Assembly (NCBI GenBank): GCA_021780115.1
Contig: JAJXZI010000062.1
Location: forward strand, 1-43,759
From: a bacterium
GTDB lineage: Bacteria > Verrucomicrobiota > Verrucomicrobiia > Limisphaerales > JAJXZI01
DNA: 43,759 bases
Direction: 5' to 3'
This document shows positions 25,573-34,438 of this stretch, in pieces. Position 1 is the first letter of the stretch. Every line of letters starts with the position of its first letter. The notes under the pieces were generated by a model. The model searched no databases, was not told where the DNA came from, and saw only the letters and a program-made list of their open reading frames with translations. The position numbers were made by a program, and so were the translations under genes.

Positions 25573-27336
25573 TTACCGCGCCGCGCCGCGCGCTTGGAGC
25601 AGCAGGCAGCCATGCGGCGGCAGATCGGCGATGAACCGCTCCTGGCGGCCCAGCTCGTTGCGCAGCCACAGGTCGCGCACCTCCGGCGGCGCGAGAAAGC
25701 CAAGGTGACGCCAGGGAATATCGAGCTTCACGGCTTGGTCCGCCCGGTTGAAAAAACCCACCGCGCACGAGCCGTCGGCCAGTTCCTTGATCCAGGTTTC
25801 GGCGGGAACGGGCGGGCCGAAGCGTCGCCGCGCCGCCCGCCCGAGCGGATCCTGATTCACGGCCAGCACTTCGGGACTGGTGAGGATTGCGGTCGTCCAC
25901 GCGTCGTTGTCGGGCAGATTCATGCCGAGCATCAACGGCGACGGGGCGAGCGCCCAAAGCGACATCAAGGTAAGTTGTTCGTCGCGGGTGAACCGCGTCC
26001 AGCGATCGGGCTTCACGTCGCAGTTGCGTTGACAGATGTGGCCGAAGGGAATCATGTCGCCGTCGGCCCAGTGGCCGGGGCCGTTGTCCGGCAACCAGGC
26101 GGCGAAGATCTCGAAGTTGTGGTCCAACGCGCGCCAGTTGTCCCAGAAATCGCCGGAGATGCGCCAGAGGTGGGCAAACCGCCGCAGGTGCGGGCCGCAA
26201 TTCACCGGCGCCGGTCCCGGCGACAGGCTGAGTACGACGGACCGGCCGCTGTGGCGCAGGGCTTGCGACAGCGCCTCGATCTCCCGGGCCGCGTAGAACC
26301 GGCCGCGCTGGAGGTTGGCGATGTCGTCGCACTTGATGTAGTCCACGCCCCAGTCGGCGTACTGTTTCGCGAGGCTGGCATCCCACGCCTGGCCGGCGGG
26401 GGTATCCGCAGCCACGCCGAACATATCGCGGTTCCAGACGCACTCGCGGTTCGGGTCGCCTTCCGGCAGCACGGCTTGCGCCGCCGTGAAGGCCGAACCG
26501 GCGATGGGCGCGGCGCGCTCGACGGCTTGGCGCGGGATGCCGCGCATGATGTGGATGCCGAATTTCAAACCCAGGGCGTGAATCCGGTCGGCGAGCGTTC
26601 GGAAGCCACGGCCGTCGGCCGCGGAAGGAAATCGGTTCGCCGGCGGGACGCAGCGGCCAAATGCGTCAATGGTCACGCCTTCGGGATTCTGCGCGCGGAC
26701 GCCGTCGGCCTTGGAATCGTACCAGCGAAAATCCACGACCACGGTGTCCCAGCCGACGGGCTGGAGGTGGTCCTTGAGCCAGGCGGCGTTCGCGAGCACT
26801 TCCGCTTCGGTCACGGAATCCCCGAAGGCGTCGTAGCTGTTCCAACCCAGCGGCGGCGTGAGGGCGAGCTGCTCGCCGCACACGATGCGAAGCGTCATCT
26901 CGGCTCGGCCGGCGTGGTTCGCCGCGCGCACTATCACGCGATGTTCCCCCGCGGCGGCGAGCTGGCCGGTGATGAGGCCGGACTCCGGATTCAGCTTCAG
27001 GCCCGCCGGCAGATCTTTCGCCGAGAACTTCATCGGCCGCTCCCCGGTCACGGCCAGCGCGTGGAGGAAGGGCGTTTCGGGCTGGATGCCCACGACCCGC
27101 GCGCCATGGAAGCACGGTTCCGGGCCGCACCGGGAGGCCGCGATGATCTGGTGTTCACGGTCGGTGAGGTTGGCAGTCGGAGGGCGCCCGGGCAGGGACA
27201 TGCCGGCTTCCCCGGCATGGACGCCGAGCGGAAGCAGGAAAGCGACGAGCCAAAATGCGAGCAGGAGGGTTGGGCCGGACGCCGGTCCTCGCGGGCGGGA
27301 CCCCGGCACCGCGCCGCAGATCGTATTTGGTTTCAT
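25573..27336 (-). CDS. GH27 glycosidase (alpha-galactosidase / beta-L-arabinopyranosidase family)
   Basis: This is a 587-residue exported enzyme. A hydrophobic signal (about 20-41, TLLLAFWLVAFLLPLGVHA) is followed by a He_PIG-type Ig-like domain (VVGIQPETPFLHALAVTGER, LPAGLKLNPESGLITG) and the GH27 barrel from TPPLGWNSYDAFG. The nucleophile is Asp337 in VDYIKCDD and the acid/base is Asp396 in RISGDFWDNW. The usual galactose-binding Asp-Asp of alpha-galactosidases is Asp202-Phe203 here (VVVDFRWYD), and the next strand reads FGIHIMRGIPRQA. This clade may prefer sugars lacking the C6 hydroxymethyl, such as beta-L-arabinopyranose, which would fit the locus; alpha-galactosidase remains possible. 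The gene lies 79 nt downstream of the symporter gene. Confidence 0.82.
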   Translation of the reverse strand: MKPNTICGAVPGSRPRGPASGPTLLLAFWLVAFLLPLGVHAGEAGMSLPGRPPTANLTDREHQIIAASRCGPEPCFHGARVVGIQPETPFLHALAVTGERPMKFSAKDLPAGLKLNPESGLITGQLAAAGEHRVIVRAANHAGRAEMTLRIVCGEQLALTPPLGWNSYDAFGDSVTEAEVLANAAWLKDHLQPVGWDTVVVDFRWYDSKADGVRAQNPEGVTIDAFGRCVPPANRFPSAADGRGFRTLADRIHALGLKFGIHIMRGIPRQAVERAAPIAGSAFTAAQAVLPEGDPNRECVWNRDMFGVAADTPAGQAWDASLAKQYADWGVDYIKCDDIANLQRGRFYAAREIEALSQALRHSGRSVVLSLSPGPAPVNCGPHLRRFAHLWRISGDFWDNWRALDHNFEIFAAWLPDNGPGHWADGDMIPFGHICQRNCDVKPDRWTRFTRDEQLTLMSLWALAPSPLMLGMNLPDNDAWTTAILTSPEVLAVNQDPLGRAARRRFGPPVPAETWIKELADGSCAVGFFNRADQAVKLDIPWRHLGFLAPPEVRDLWLRNELGRQERFIADLPPHGCLLLQARGAAR

Positions 27337-27415
27337 GGCTTGGGCGGTGTTGCGTGCCGGCTGGCCGCTCCAACGATTCCGAGCGCGGCGGTGAAGCGGC
27401 GCGCCGGCCTTCGCG

Positions 27416-29248
27416 CTACCCGCGGAAATACAGGTACCCCGCGAGGATGACGCCCAGCACGACGGCGGAGGCCGCCACGTCGCGCCAGTCCCAACTGGCG
27501 AGAGATTGGGCGCGGTGCTCGTCCGTCGTGGTACCGAAGGTGAGTCCTTTGATCCGGTCGTACTCGGGCTCGCGCGTCGCGTAGCTCACGGCCACCATCA
27601 CGATTGCCGAGGCGAGGGTGATGAGCACGCTGAAGTATTGGAAATAGATGTTGTTGACGACCCAGAGGAACGAGCCTTCCGGGTAGCCCTTCGGGATCGT
27701 CCGGGCGGCATCAAGGTAGCCGAACAACCCCAGCGTGACGGGGGTGTCCACCACCATGCGGAACAGCCCGAGAGCGAATCCGACCACCATGGCCCAGAGA
27801 CAGCCCTGGGCGTTGAGGCGCTTCCAGAACACGCCGAAGAAGAACACCACGAAGATGGGCGGCGCCAGGTAGCTTTGGACGGCCTGCAGGTAGTTGTAGA
27901 GGCTGTGCGCTCCCTGGACGACCGGGATCCACATCAGGGCGATGACGACCATGATCATGGTGGCCGTGCGGCCCATGCGCACGATCTCATGCTGGCTGGC
28001 CTTCGGCTTCCATTTTTGGTAGAGGTCCACGGTGAAGAGCGTCGAGCAGGCGTTGAAGACGCCGGCCAGCGAACCCATGAGCGCCGAGAGCAGGCCGGCG
28101 ACGACGATGCCGCGCAGCCCGGCCGGCAACATATATTTCACCATCAGCGGAAACGCGGCCTGGGCCTCGTGCGGGATAGGCTGGCCGTCCGGGGTCACCA
28201 TCAGGCCCAGTTCCGGCACCTTGCCGCTCTTGGCCAAGGCGAAGCAGATCAGCCCCGGAATGATGAACAGGTAAACCGGAAAGAGCTTGAGAAAGCCGGC
28301 AAAGATGCTGCCGCGCCGGGCGGTCTGCTCGTTGGGAGCGCCCAGGGCGCGTTGGACGATGTATTGGTCCGTACACCAGTACCAAAGTCCGATGATCGGG
28401 GCGCAGAATAACATGCCGAGCCAGGGATAGTAGCCATTGAAGTACCAAGCCATCCGGCCGCTCTCCTTGACCGGGGCCCAGGTGCCTTCCACGCCCGCCG
28501 GGATGAGCGGCTTCCAGAGGTTGAACATGTCCGAGCCGCACAGCCGGCGCAGTTCGCTCCAGCCGCCCAGCTTGACCAGCCCGTACCCGGTCAGCAGCGC
28601 CGAGCCGCAAATGAGCACGACGGTCTGCACGGCGTCGTTGTAAGCCACGGCGCGCATTCCGCCCAGCGCCGTGTAGAGGCCCGTCAGGCAGATCACCGCT
28701 ACCGAGCCGATCCAAAAGCTGTTGACCTCGACGCCGGCCAGGTGGAAATGGAGTTCCGGCAACAGCGTGGCGAAGACCACGCCGCCGGCGAAGATGCCCA
28801 CCGCGATCTTGGACACAACGAAGGTGATCAGCGACACGATGGAGAGCACGTACCGCGAGCCGGTGGAGAAGCGCCGTTCGAGAAACTCCGGCATGGTGAA
28901 CACCAGCGAGCGCATGTAAAAGGGCACGAACACCCACGCCAGCACCAGCAGGCACCACGCGTGCAACTCGTAGTGGGCCATGGCCACGCCGTCCGTCGCG
29001 CCGGAGCCGGCCAGGCCGACGATGTGCTCGGAGCCGATGTTCGAGGCGAAGATCGAGGCGCCGATGATCCACCAGCCGAGGTTGCGGCCGGCCAGGAAAT
29101 AATCAGCGGCCGTGTCCTTGCGGCGCTGGACGACCCACCAGGCGACGCACAACAGGAGGCTGAAGTAGAAAGCAATCGCCAGCCAGTCGAGGCCGGTCAG
29201 GGTGGATTGGCCGGCGGTGACCGCGAACAAAGGAGTGAGGGGCTTCAT
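27416..29248 (-). CDS. Sodium:solute symporter (SSS family), probable sugar importer
   Basis: This 610-residue membrane protein has about 14 hydrophobic segments. The family N-terminus is visible as LDWLAIAFYFSLLLCVAWWV, then DTAADYFLAGRNLGWWIIGA and SIFASNIGSEHIVGLAGSGA. The sodium-binding helix 1 is the SNIGSEHIVG segment, as in SglT. Helix 8 is in the region IPGLICFALAKSG, and MKYMLPAGLRGIVVAGLLSA is also characteristic (here VKYMLPAGLRG). It most likely imports L-arabinose or galactose with Na+, because it is encoded between a mutarotase and a GH27 gene in an arabinose locus. No ABC or TonB importer is seen in the window, so this is the only sugar uptake gene present. Confidence 0.92.
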   Translation of the reverse strand: MKPLTPLFAVTAGQSTLTGLDWLAIAFYFSLLLCVAWWVVQRRKDTAADYFLAGRNLGWWIIGASIFASNIGSEHIVGLAGSGATDGVAMAHYELHAWCLLVLAWVFVPFYMRSLVFTMPEFLERRFSTGSRYVLSIVSLITFVVSKIAVGIFAGGVVFATLLPELHFHLAGVEVNSFWIGSVAVICLTGLYTALGGMRAVAYNDAVQTVVLICGSALLTGYGLVKLGGWSELRRLCGSDMFNLWKPLIPAGVEGTWAPVKESGRMAWYFNGYYPWLGMLFCAPIIGLWYWCTDQYIVQRALGAPNEQTARRGSIFAGFLKLFPVYLFIIPGLICFALAKSGKVPELGLMVTPDGQPIPHEAQAAFPLMVKYMLPAGLRGIVVAGLLSALMGSLAGVFNACSTLFTVDLYQKWKPKASQHEIVRMGRTATMIMVVIALMWIPVVQGAHSLYNYLQAVQSYLAPPIFVVFFFGVFWKRLNAQGCLWAMVVGFALGLFRMVVDTPVTLGLFGYLDAARTIPKGYPEGSFLWVVNNIYFQYFSVLITLASAIVMVAVSYATREPEYDRIKGLTFGTTTDEHRAQSLASWDWRDVAASAVVLGVILAGYLYFRG

Positions 29249-29276
29249 GGAGTTGGTGAATGCTGGGGGCGGTACT

Positions 29277-29395
29277 CGGGAAAATCCGAAACGCGAAGCC
29301 CGAAATCCGAAAAGGGTTTCGGCAAGGCCCGTCGCCTTTCGGCATTCGGATTTCGGAGTTCAATCGGCTTTCGGTCTTCGGATTTGGTTTCGTTT
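29277..29395. repeat. Heptamer repeat, inverted arms, after the galM stop
   Basis: The left part has AAAATCCGAAACGCGAAGCC and CGAAATCCGAAAAGG; the right part has TTTCGGCATTCGGATTTCGG and CTTCGGATTTGG. The two arms are complementary in kind and can form a long imperfect hairpin. It fills the 159-bp gap between galM and the symporter gene. Confidence 0.75.
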
Positions 29396-29407
29396 GCGGA
29401 GGTTGGG

Positions 29408-30541
29408 CTATTTGACGGCGAAGCGATAGAGGATCGTGTTGTGGTAGGTCTGCCCCGGCTTGAGCACGACCGAGGGGAAGTTCGGATGGTTCGGCGAATC
29501 CGGGAAATGCTGCGGCTCCATGCAGAAGGCATCGCGGAATTGATAGACCCAGCCGCCCTTGCCGGTGATCGTGCCGTCCAGGAAGTTGCCCGAGTAGAAC
29601 TGGAGTCCGGGGTCGGTGGACCACACCTCCATGACGCGGCCGGTGGTCGGCTCATAGACGCGGGCCATGAGGCCGAACTGGCCCGGCGGTTTGTTGATGA
29701 CCCAATTGTGGTCGTAGCCGCCACCGAACTTGAGTTGCTCGTCGTCCTGGTTGATCCACGCCCCGATGGCCGTGGGCTCCCGGAAGTCGAACGGCGTGCC
29801 GGCGACGGGCCGCAACTCGCCGGTCGGGATCAGCGTGCTGTCCACCGGTGTGAACCGGTCGGCCGGGATCAAGACCTCGTGACCGAGGATGGTGCCCCGG
29901 CCGGCGAGGTTGAAGTAGGAGTGCTGGGTGAGATTGATGACGGTGTCCTGATCGGTGGTGGCCGTATAGTCGAGGCGCAACTCGTTGTCATCGGTGAGCG
30001 TATAGACGGCCTTGACGATGAGGTTGCCGGGATAGCCCTCCTCCAGGTGCTTGCTGAGGTAGTTCAGGACCAGGCTCGGACCGGCCGGGCCGTCGAAGGC
30101 CTGCCCCTGCCAGACGCGCTTGTCGAAACCTTTGGGACCGCCGTGGAGCGCGTTCGGATAGTTGTTCGTCGCCAGCGTGTAGGTCACGTCGTCCAGAGTG
30201 AACTTGCCACGGGCGATGCGGTTGCCGTACCGGCCGATCAGCGCGCCGAAGAACGGGCTGTTCTTCACGTAATCATCCAGCTTGTCGTAGCCGAGCACAA
30301 CGTCGCCGAAGGCGCCGTTCCGATCCGGCACTTTGAGTGAGACGACGATGCCGCCGTAGTTGCAGATGCGCGCCTCGGCGCCGTGGGCGTTGCGCAAGAT
30401 CCAGAGAGAGACCGGCTGGCCGTCTGCCGTGCCGAACGGCTCTTCCTGGATGTCGTGGGAGGTGTAGAGATGGCTGGCGCAGCCCGCCAGCGCGGCGGCC
30501 AGCGCCAGCGCGCCGAGGTTGAGGAACCAGGTGGTTTTCAT
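29408..30541 (-). CDS. galM: Aldose 1-epimerase (galactose mutarotase), lipoprotein
   Basis: This 377-residue mutarotase interconverts alpha and beta anomers of aldoses such as galactose and L-arabinose. It begins with a lipoprotein signal, [20 protein letters not shown] followed by Cys, so it is exported and lipid-anchored. Family motifs are present: NYGGIVVSLKVPD, FFGALIGRYGNRIA, LHGGPKGFDKRVW, VINLTQHSYFNLAG (catalytic His), FDFREPTAIG, and QFYSGNFLDG with EPQHFPDSPNHPNFP near the end (the catalytic Glu lies in the C-terminal part). Its ATG overlaps the stop of the GH43 gene in an ATGA (30538-30541), so translation is coupled. A periplasmic mutarotase next to the symporter suggests that it supplies the anomer that is transported. 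Confidence 0.93.
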   Translation of the reverse strand: MKTTWFLNLGALALAAALAGCASHLYTSHDIQEEPFGTADGQPVSLWILRNAHGAEARICNYGGIVVSLKVPDRNGAFGDVVLGYDKLDDYVKNSPFFGALIGRYGNRIARGKFTLDDVTYTLATNNYPNALHGGPKGFDKRVWQGQAFDGPAGPSLVLNYLSKHLEEGYPGNLIVKAVYTLTDDNELRLDYTATTDQDTVINLTQHSYFNLAGRGTILGHEVLIPADRFTPVDSTLIPTGELRPVAGTPFDFREPTAIGAWINQDDEQLKFGGGYDHNWVINKPPGQFGLMARVYEPTTGRVMEVWSTDPGLQFYSGNFLDGTITGKGGWVYQFRDAFCMEPQHFPDSPNHPNFPSVVLKPGQTYHNTILYRFAVK

Positions 30542-31617
30542 GGCTGTTGTGTTTTGCTTTGGATTCGTTGGACAACGCTTTCGGCGACGCGCAACACCGT
30601 GCCGTGGCGGGCGCCCGGCGGAAAGGACAGTTGGTCCGAAATGTCCTGCCAGTGCGTCAAGTCACTGGACTTCGCCGCCCCGTAATACTGCGGTTTGGCG
30701 TAATGGTCAAAGTAGATGTAGCACTCGCCGCCGATCCGGATCGCCGACGGCCCCTCCACCCAATCGCCCGTGATGGGCGGGCTGGCCGGCCCAAACGGGC
30801 CTTCGGCGCGGTCGCTCGTCGCGATACGGAGGTTCTTCTTCACCGGCGTCTTCGTCTCATCCTTCACGATCAGGTGAAACTTGCCGTTCGCCTTGAGCAT
30901 GGTGGCGTCAATGACGTTGAAACCGCCGTCATAGAACAGCTTCGTCGGCGCGAACGTCACGAAGTCCTTGGTCGAGGTGGAGTAGATGCGGTGGTTCCAG
31001 CCGTCGTCGCCCGTCTTCTCGGTGTCGGGGAAGCGGCCCGGAATCGTCGTGGCCCAGAAGATCAGCCAGCGCTGCTGGACGTCGTCGTAGAACAACTCAG
31101 GCGCCCAGGCGTTGCGGGCGGTGGGCTCGGATTGCATGACTGGAATGGCTTTCTGCTCCGACCACTGGAGCAGATTCGTCGAATGCGCCAGACCGATGAC
31201 CGGCGGCTGGCCCCAGCCGGTGGTCCAGACCATGTGGAACACGCCGTCCGCTCCCAACGCCAGGCACGGATCGCGCATCAGCTTGCCGCCGACTTGCGGC
31301 TGGAGGAATGTCTTGCCCGGCGGTTTCAGCTCGGTCCACTGCAAACCGTTCGTACTCGTAGCCAGGTAAAGCCCGTCCTGACCGTTGTCGCGGAAGAAGG
31401 AAAAGACGAGGGTGTCGGCGGCGCAGCACTGAGCGGTGCCGAGGGAGAGAGCTGCGGTGAGCACCGCAAGCTGGGCGCGGAAAGCCGAAAGCCGAAAGCC
31501 GAAAGCCGAAACAAATCCGAAGCCCGAAAACCGAATGGCTCCAGGCGGCAGTGTCGGGCGGAAGGCTGAAGTGGGCCTTCGGCCTTCGGATTTCGGATTT
31601 CGGATTTCGGATTTCAT
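30538..31617 (-). CDS. GH43-like glycosidase with repeat-derived N-terminus
   Basis: The 359-residue protein has a five-bladed beta-propeller sequence typical of GH43-like arabinosidases/xylosidases. Blade motifs include [40 protein letters not shown] and [11 protein letters not shown]. Candidate catalytic residues are Glu288 in [10 protein letters not shown] (acid), Asp237 in NVIDATM (modulator) and an Asp in the first blades (Asp77 or Asp116; not certain). Residues 1-48 are unusual: [14 protein letters not shown] and [15 protein letters not shown] are translated heptamer repeats. A signal-peptide-like stretch [18 protein letters not shown] follows. The ATG overlaps the araD stop (ATGA 31614-31617), which supports this start. 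A GTG within the hydrophobic stretch is the alternative. It probably trims arabinose side chains. Confidence 0.8.
   Translation of the reverse strand: MKSEIRNPKSEGRRPTSAFRPTLPPGAIRFSGFGFVSAFGFRLSAFRAQLAVLTAALSLGTAQCCAADTLVFSFFRDNGQDGLYLATSTNGLQWTELKPPGKTFLQPQVGGKLMRDPCLALGADGVFHMVWTTGWGQPPVIGLAHSTNLLQWSEQKAIPVMQSEPTARNAWAPELFYDDVQQRWLIFWATTIPGRFPDTEKTGDDGWNHRIYSTSTKDFVTFAPTKLFYDGGFNVIDATMLKANGKFHLIVKDETKTPVKKNLRIATSDRAEGPFGPASPPITGDWVEGPSAIRIGGECYIYFDHYAKPQYYGAAKSSDLTHWQDISDQLSFPPGARHGTVLRVAESVVQRIQSKTQQP
31479..31617. repeat. Heptamer repeat after the araD stop, overlapping the GH43 5' end
   Basis: The left arm is a run of GAAAGCC heptamers (31481-31510) followed by AAATCCGAAGCCCGAAAACC. 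The right arm (31579-31615) is four direct copies of CGGATTT. The two arms are inverted with respect to each other and enclose about 60 bp. Confidence 0.85.
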
Positions 31618-32315
31618 GTCGCCTGTCCGTAGTAAGCGCCGGGGCCGTGCTTGCGCAGGAAATGCTTGTCCAGCAGTGCTGATTGCATCGGCTGCGTCTT
31701 GGGATTGATCCGCAAGGTCTCGCTCGCCAGCCGGGCGATGAACTCCAGCACCACCGCGTTGTGGACGGCATCGTGCGCGTTCTTACCCCAGGTGAACGGG
31801 CCGTGGCTGGCGACCAGCACCGCCGGATGCTGCATCGGGTCGAGTTTCTGCTTCTGGAACGTCTCGATGATGACGTGGCCGGTATTGGCTTCGTAGTCGG
31901 TCTTGATTTCCTTGGGGGCGAGCAGGCGGGTGCAAGGCACGTCGCCATACCAGTAATCGGCCTGCGTGGTGCCGTAGGACGGGATGCCCTTCCGCGCCTG
32001 CGCCCACGCCGTCGCGTAAAGGCTGTGCGTGTGGACGATGCCGCCGATCTCCGGGAACGCGCGATAGAGGACGAGATGCGTCGGTGTGTCGGAACTGGGC
32101 TTGAGCTTACCCTCGACGACCTCGCCCGTCTCCAGCGACACGACGACCTGATGCTCCGGCTTCATGCCGTCATACGGCACGCCGCTCGGCTTGATGACCA
32201 CGAGGCCCCGCTCGCGGTCGATGCCGCTGACGTTGCCCCAAGTTTGAATGACAAGGCCCTCGGCCACGAGGTCGAGGTTGGCCTGGCTGACTTCCGCTTT
32301 GAGTTCTTTGAGCAT
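31614..32315 (-). CDS. araD: L-ribulose-5-phosphate 4-epimerase
   Basis: This 233-residue class II aldolase-like enzyme is the last step of arabinose catabolism, making D-xylulose 5-phosphate. With the ATG at 32315 ([17 protein letters not shown]) the residue numbers coincide with E. coli AraD: zinc ligands His95 and His97 in [11 protein letters not shown], His171 in ASHGPFTWG, Asp120 in TTQADYWYG, Glu142 and Tyr229. The phosphate-binding segment TWGNVSGID is also present. An upstream in-frame ATG (32357) was rejected because the conserved start is internal. The stop overlaps the GH43 ATG. araB lies upstream on the same strand, separated by one small gene. Confidence 0.96.
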   Translation of the reverse strand: MLKELKAEVSQANLDLVAEGLVIQTWGNVSGIDRERGLVVIKPSGVPYDGMKPEHQVVVSLETGEVVEGKLKPSSDTPTHLVLYRAFPEIGGIVHTHSLYATAWAQARKGIPSYGTTQADYWYGDVPCTRLLAPKEIKTDYEANTGHVIIETFQKQKLDPMQHPAVLVASHGPFTWGKNAHDAVHNAVVLEFIARLASETLRINPKTQPMQSALLDKHFLRKHGPGAYYGQAT

Positions 32316-32370
32316 GTTGTTGTTTGACCACGGAACACACGAGACACACGGAGACAATTTGCAGAACGGC

Positions 32371-32697
32371 TCAAACAGGGTTCACAGAACCCGCTTGGAA
32401 AACAAAGTCCTTGCCTCGCGAATCGGGATCGTATCCGGCTTCGAGTGCACTCTCAACGCATTGAACTAATCGCTTGTTTGGAACACGGAATCTCTGGTGT
32501 TCTGGCATGGCCCTATGCCATGATTTGTCGAAGCAGAATTCCAAGATCAATCTGCGGCGACCTTCAGTTCGCGGTTCAATCAGGATAGCCAAACCCAAAA
32601 GCCTGTAATCGGAAGTCCACCGCGGTTGGCGATAGACACTCCAACAAAACTCGGAATCCCCGACTTGGATAACTCCTCTTTTGGGTTCGCTCGACAC
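32371..32697 (-). CDS. Hypothetical protein between araB and araD
   Basis: This is a 108-residue protein without signal peptide or membrane segment. It reads like a folded domain: [39 protein letters not shown] and [20 protein letters not shown]. The R-x-L-I-L-E-F strand and the final A-G-Y/W-D-P-x-S-R-G-K-x-F-x-F motif occur in a widespread small family of unknown function. Its base composition (lower GC, weaker codon bias) differs from araB and araD, suggesting later insertion into the arabinose gene order. There is no evidence for a role in sugar metabolism. Confidence 0.6.
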   Translation of the reverse strand: MSSEPKRGVIQVGDSEFCWSVYRQPRWTSDYRLLGLAILIEPRTEGRRRLILEFCFDKSWHRAMPEHQRFRVPNKRLVQCVESALEAGYDPDSRGKDFVFQAGSVNPV

Positions 32698-32733
32698 AGG
32701 TATCCTTCGTGTGATTCGTGGTTGTCTCTGCTT

Positions 32734-34410
32734 TTACCTTCTGACCCGGCCGCGAATCTCAATCAGCCCTTTCATCAAGTCGTACAAGTTCCCATTCCAG
32801 TTGGTGGTCCCAAACGCATCATGCATCTGCTTGTAGAGCACGTAGAGTTGCTTGTAGGTGGCGTGGTTCTTCGCGTTCGGCGTATAGACCTTCGGCTTGA
32901 GGCCAGTCATCGCCCTCTGCGCCGCCGCGAAGTTTTTGTAAGCCCCGGCGACGACCGCTGCGGCGATGGCAGAGCCAAGGGCGCAGGTTTGAGCCGAACG
33001 GGACACTTTCATCGGCCGGCCCGTCACGTCGGCGTAAATCTGCATGACCAGCGCGTTTTTCTCTGCGATGCCGCCGCAGTTCACAATCTGCTTCACCCGC
33101 ACCCCATATTCCTCGAAACGGTTGATGATCGTCAACGCGCCGAACGCGGTCGCCTCGATGAGCGCGCGATAGACCTCCGCTGGTGTCGTATAGAGCGTCT
33201 GCCCCACGAGCAGGCCAGTCAGTTTCTGGTCCACGAGGATCGTGCGATTGCCGTTGTTCCAATCAAGCGCGAGCAGGCCGCTTTCGCCGGGCGCGAGTTT
33301 CTCCGCGCCTTTGGAGAGCTCCTCGTGCGAGCCGAGCTTTTCGCCACCCGGCTGGAGGTAGTTGACGAACCAGTTGAAAATGTCGCCGACCGCCGACTGG
33401 CCGGCTTCGAGGCCGTAGAAGCCCGGCAGGATCGAGCCGTTGACGATGCCGCAGAGGCCCGGGATGTCCGCGAGCTTCTGCCCGACGGGCGCGACCATCA
33501 TGTCGCACGTGCTTGTACCGATGATCTTCACGAGCGTACCCGGCGCAATGCCGCTGCCCACGCCGCCGAGATGCGCGTCGAACGCGCCCACCGCCACCGG
33601 GATGCCTGCCGGCAAACCCGTGCGCTTGGCCCAGTCCGCCGTGAGGCCGCCCACTGATTTGTCCACGGCGAAGGCTTGCGGCCGCAGCCGGGCACGCAAC
33701 GCGCCGAGCTTCGGATCAAGCTTCGCCAGGAACTTCGCGTCCGGGTAGCCGCCCCAAGTGTCGTTATACATCGCCTTGTGACCGGCGGCGCAGACGCCCA
33801 CGGTCAACTGGTCCGGCGCTTCGGTGCCGGTCAGCGCGGCGGGGACGTAATCGGCTAGTTCCACCCAGGTGTGCGCGGCGTTGAACACCTCCGGGCTGGT
33901 GCGCAGGCAATGCAGAATCTTGCTGAAGAACCACTCGCTCGAATACGTGCCGCCGCACTTGGCGAGATACTGCGGGCGGAGCTTCTTCGCCAGCGCGGTG
34001 ATCTCGGCGGCTTCCTCGACACCGGTGTGGTCTTTCCAGAGCCACGCCATCGCCGCCGGGTTGCTGGCGAACTTCTTCTGGAACGCGAGCGGCTGTCCGT
34101 TGGCGTCCACGGGCAACGGCGTGCTGCCGGTCGTGTCCACGCCGATGCCGATGACCTGCTCCGGCGCGAAGCCGCGCACGCTGTCACGCGCCTGGGCCAG
34201 CGCTTCGCGGATGGTGACTTCAGCCCCCTGGAGATAATCCGCGGGATGCTGCCGGGCGAGGTTCGGGTCGCGGCCGAGGATGACGCCGGCGGTGCCGTGG
34301 GCGTAACCCCAGACGGCGGTGCCGACCTCCTGGCCGTTGGCGACGTTGACGATGAGGGCGCGAACGGAGTTCGTGCCGTAATCCAGACCGATGGTGTATT
34401 GGGCGCTCAT
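32734..34410 (-). CDS. araB: Ribulokinase
   Basis: This 558-residue FGGY-family kinase phosphorylates L-ribulose to L-ribulose 5-phosphate in the cytoplasm. The N-terminal ATPase-fold motif IGLDYGTNSVRALIVNVANG and the segment VIGIGVDTTGSTPLPVDANG are typical of AraB, as is QYLAKCGGTYSSEWFFSKIL. The C-terminal FGGY domain contains GLLALDWNNGNRTILVDQKL, ALIEATAFGALTIINRFEEY, and the signature INCGGIAEKNALVMQIYADV (here VNCGGIAEKN) followed by CALGSAIAAAVVAGAY. The length is close to E. coli AraB (566). The ATG at 34410 is the first in frame and gives MSAQYTIGLDYGTN. Confidence 0.96.
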   Translation of the reverse strand: MSAQYTIGLDYGTNSVRALIVNVANGQEVGTAVWGYAHGTAGVILGRDPNLARQHPADYLQGAEVTIREALAQARDSVRGFAPEQVIGIGVDTTGSTPLPVDANGQPLAFQKKFASNPAAMAWLWKDHTGVEEAAEITALAKKLRPQYLAKCGGTYSSEWFFSKILHCLRTSPEVFNAAHTWVELADYVPAALTGTEAPDQLTVGVCAAGHKAMYNDTWGGYPDAKFLAKLDPKLGALRARLRPQAFAVDKSVGGLTADWAKRTGLPAGIPVAVGAFDAHLGGVGSGIAPGTLVKIIGTSTCDMMVAPVGQKLADIPGLCGIVNGSILPGFYGLEAGQSAVGDIFNWFVNYLQPGGEKLGSHEELSKGAEKLAPGESGLLALDWNNGNRTILVDQKLTGLLVGQTLYTTPAEVYRALIEATAFGALTIINRFEEYGVRVKQIVNCGGIAEKNALVMQIYADVTGRPMKVSRSAQTCALGSAIAAAVVAGAYKNFAAAQRAMTGLKPKVYTPNAKNHATYKQLYVLYKQMHDAFGTTNWNGNLYDLMKGLIEIRGRVRR

Positions 34411-34438
34411 GGGTGAATGGGTTTTAGGTTTTCAAAAT

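Noticed and set aside
25594..27450. 618-codon open frame on the plus strand opposite the GH27 gene
   Set aside because: Composition is Arg/Gly/His-rich without any domain; it mirrors the high-GC codon usage of the real GH27 gene on the other strand.
29277..31617. Heptamer arrays considered as a CRISPR array
   Set aside because: Units are 7 bp, directly adjacent and without unique spacers of constant length; no cas operon is next to them.
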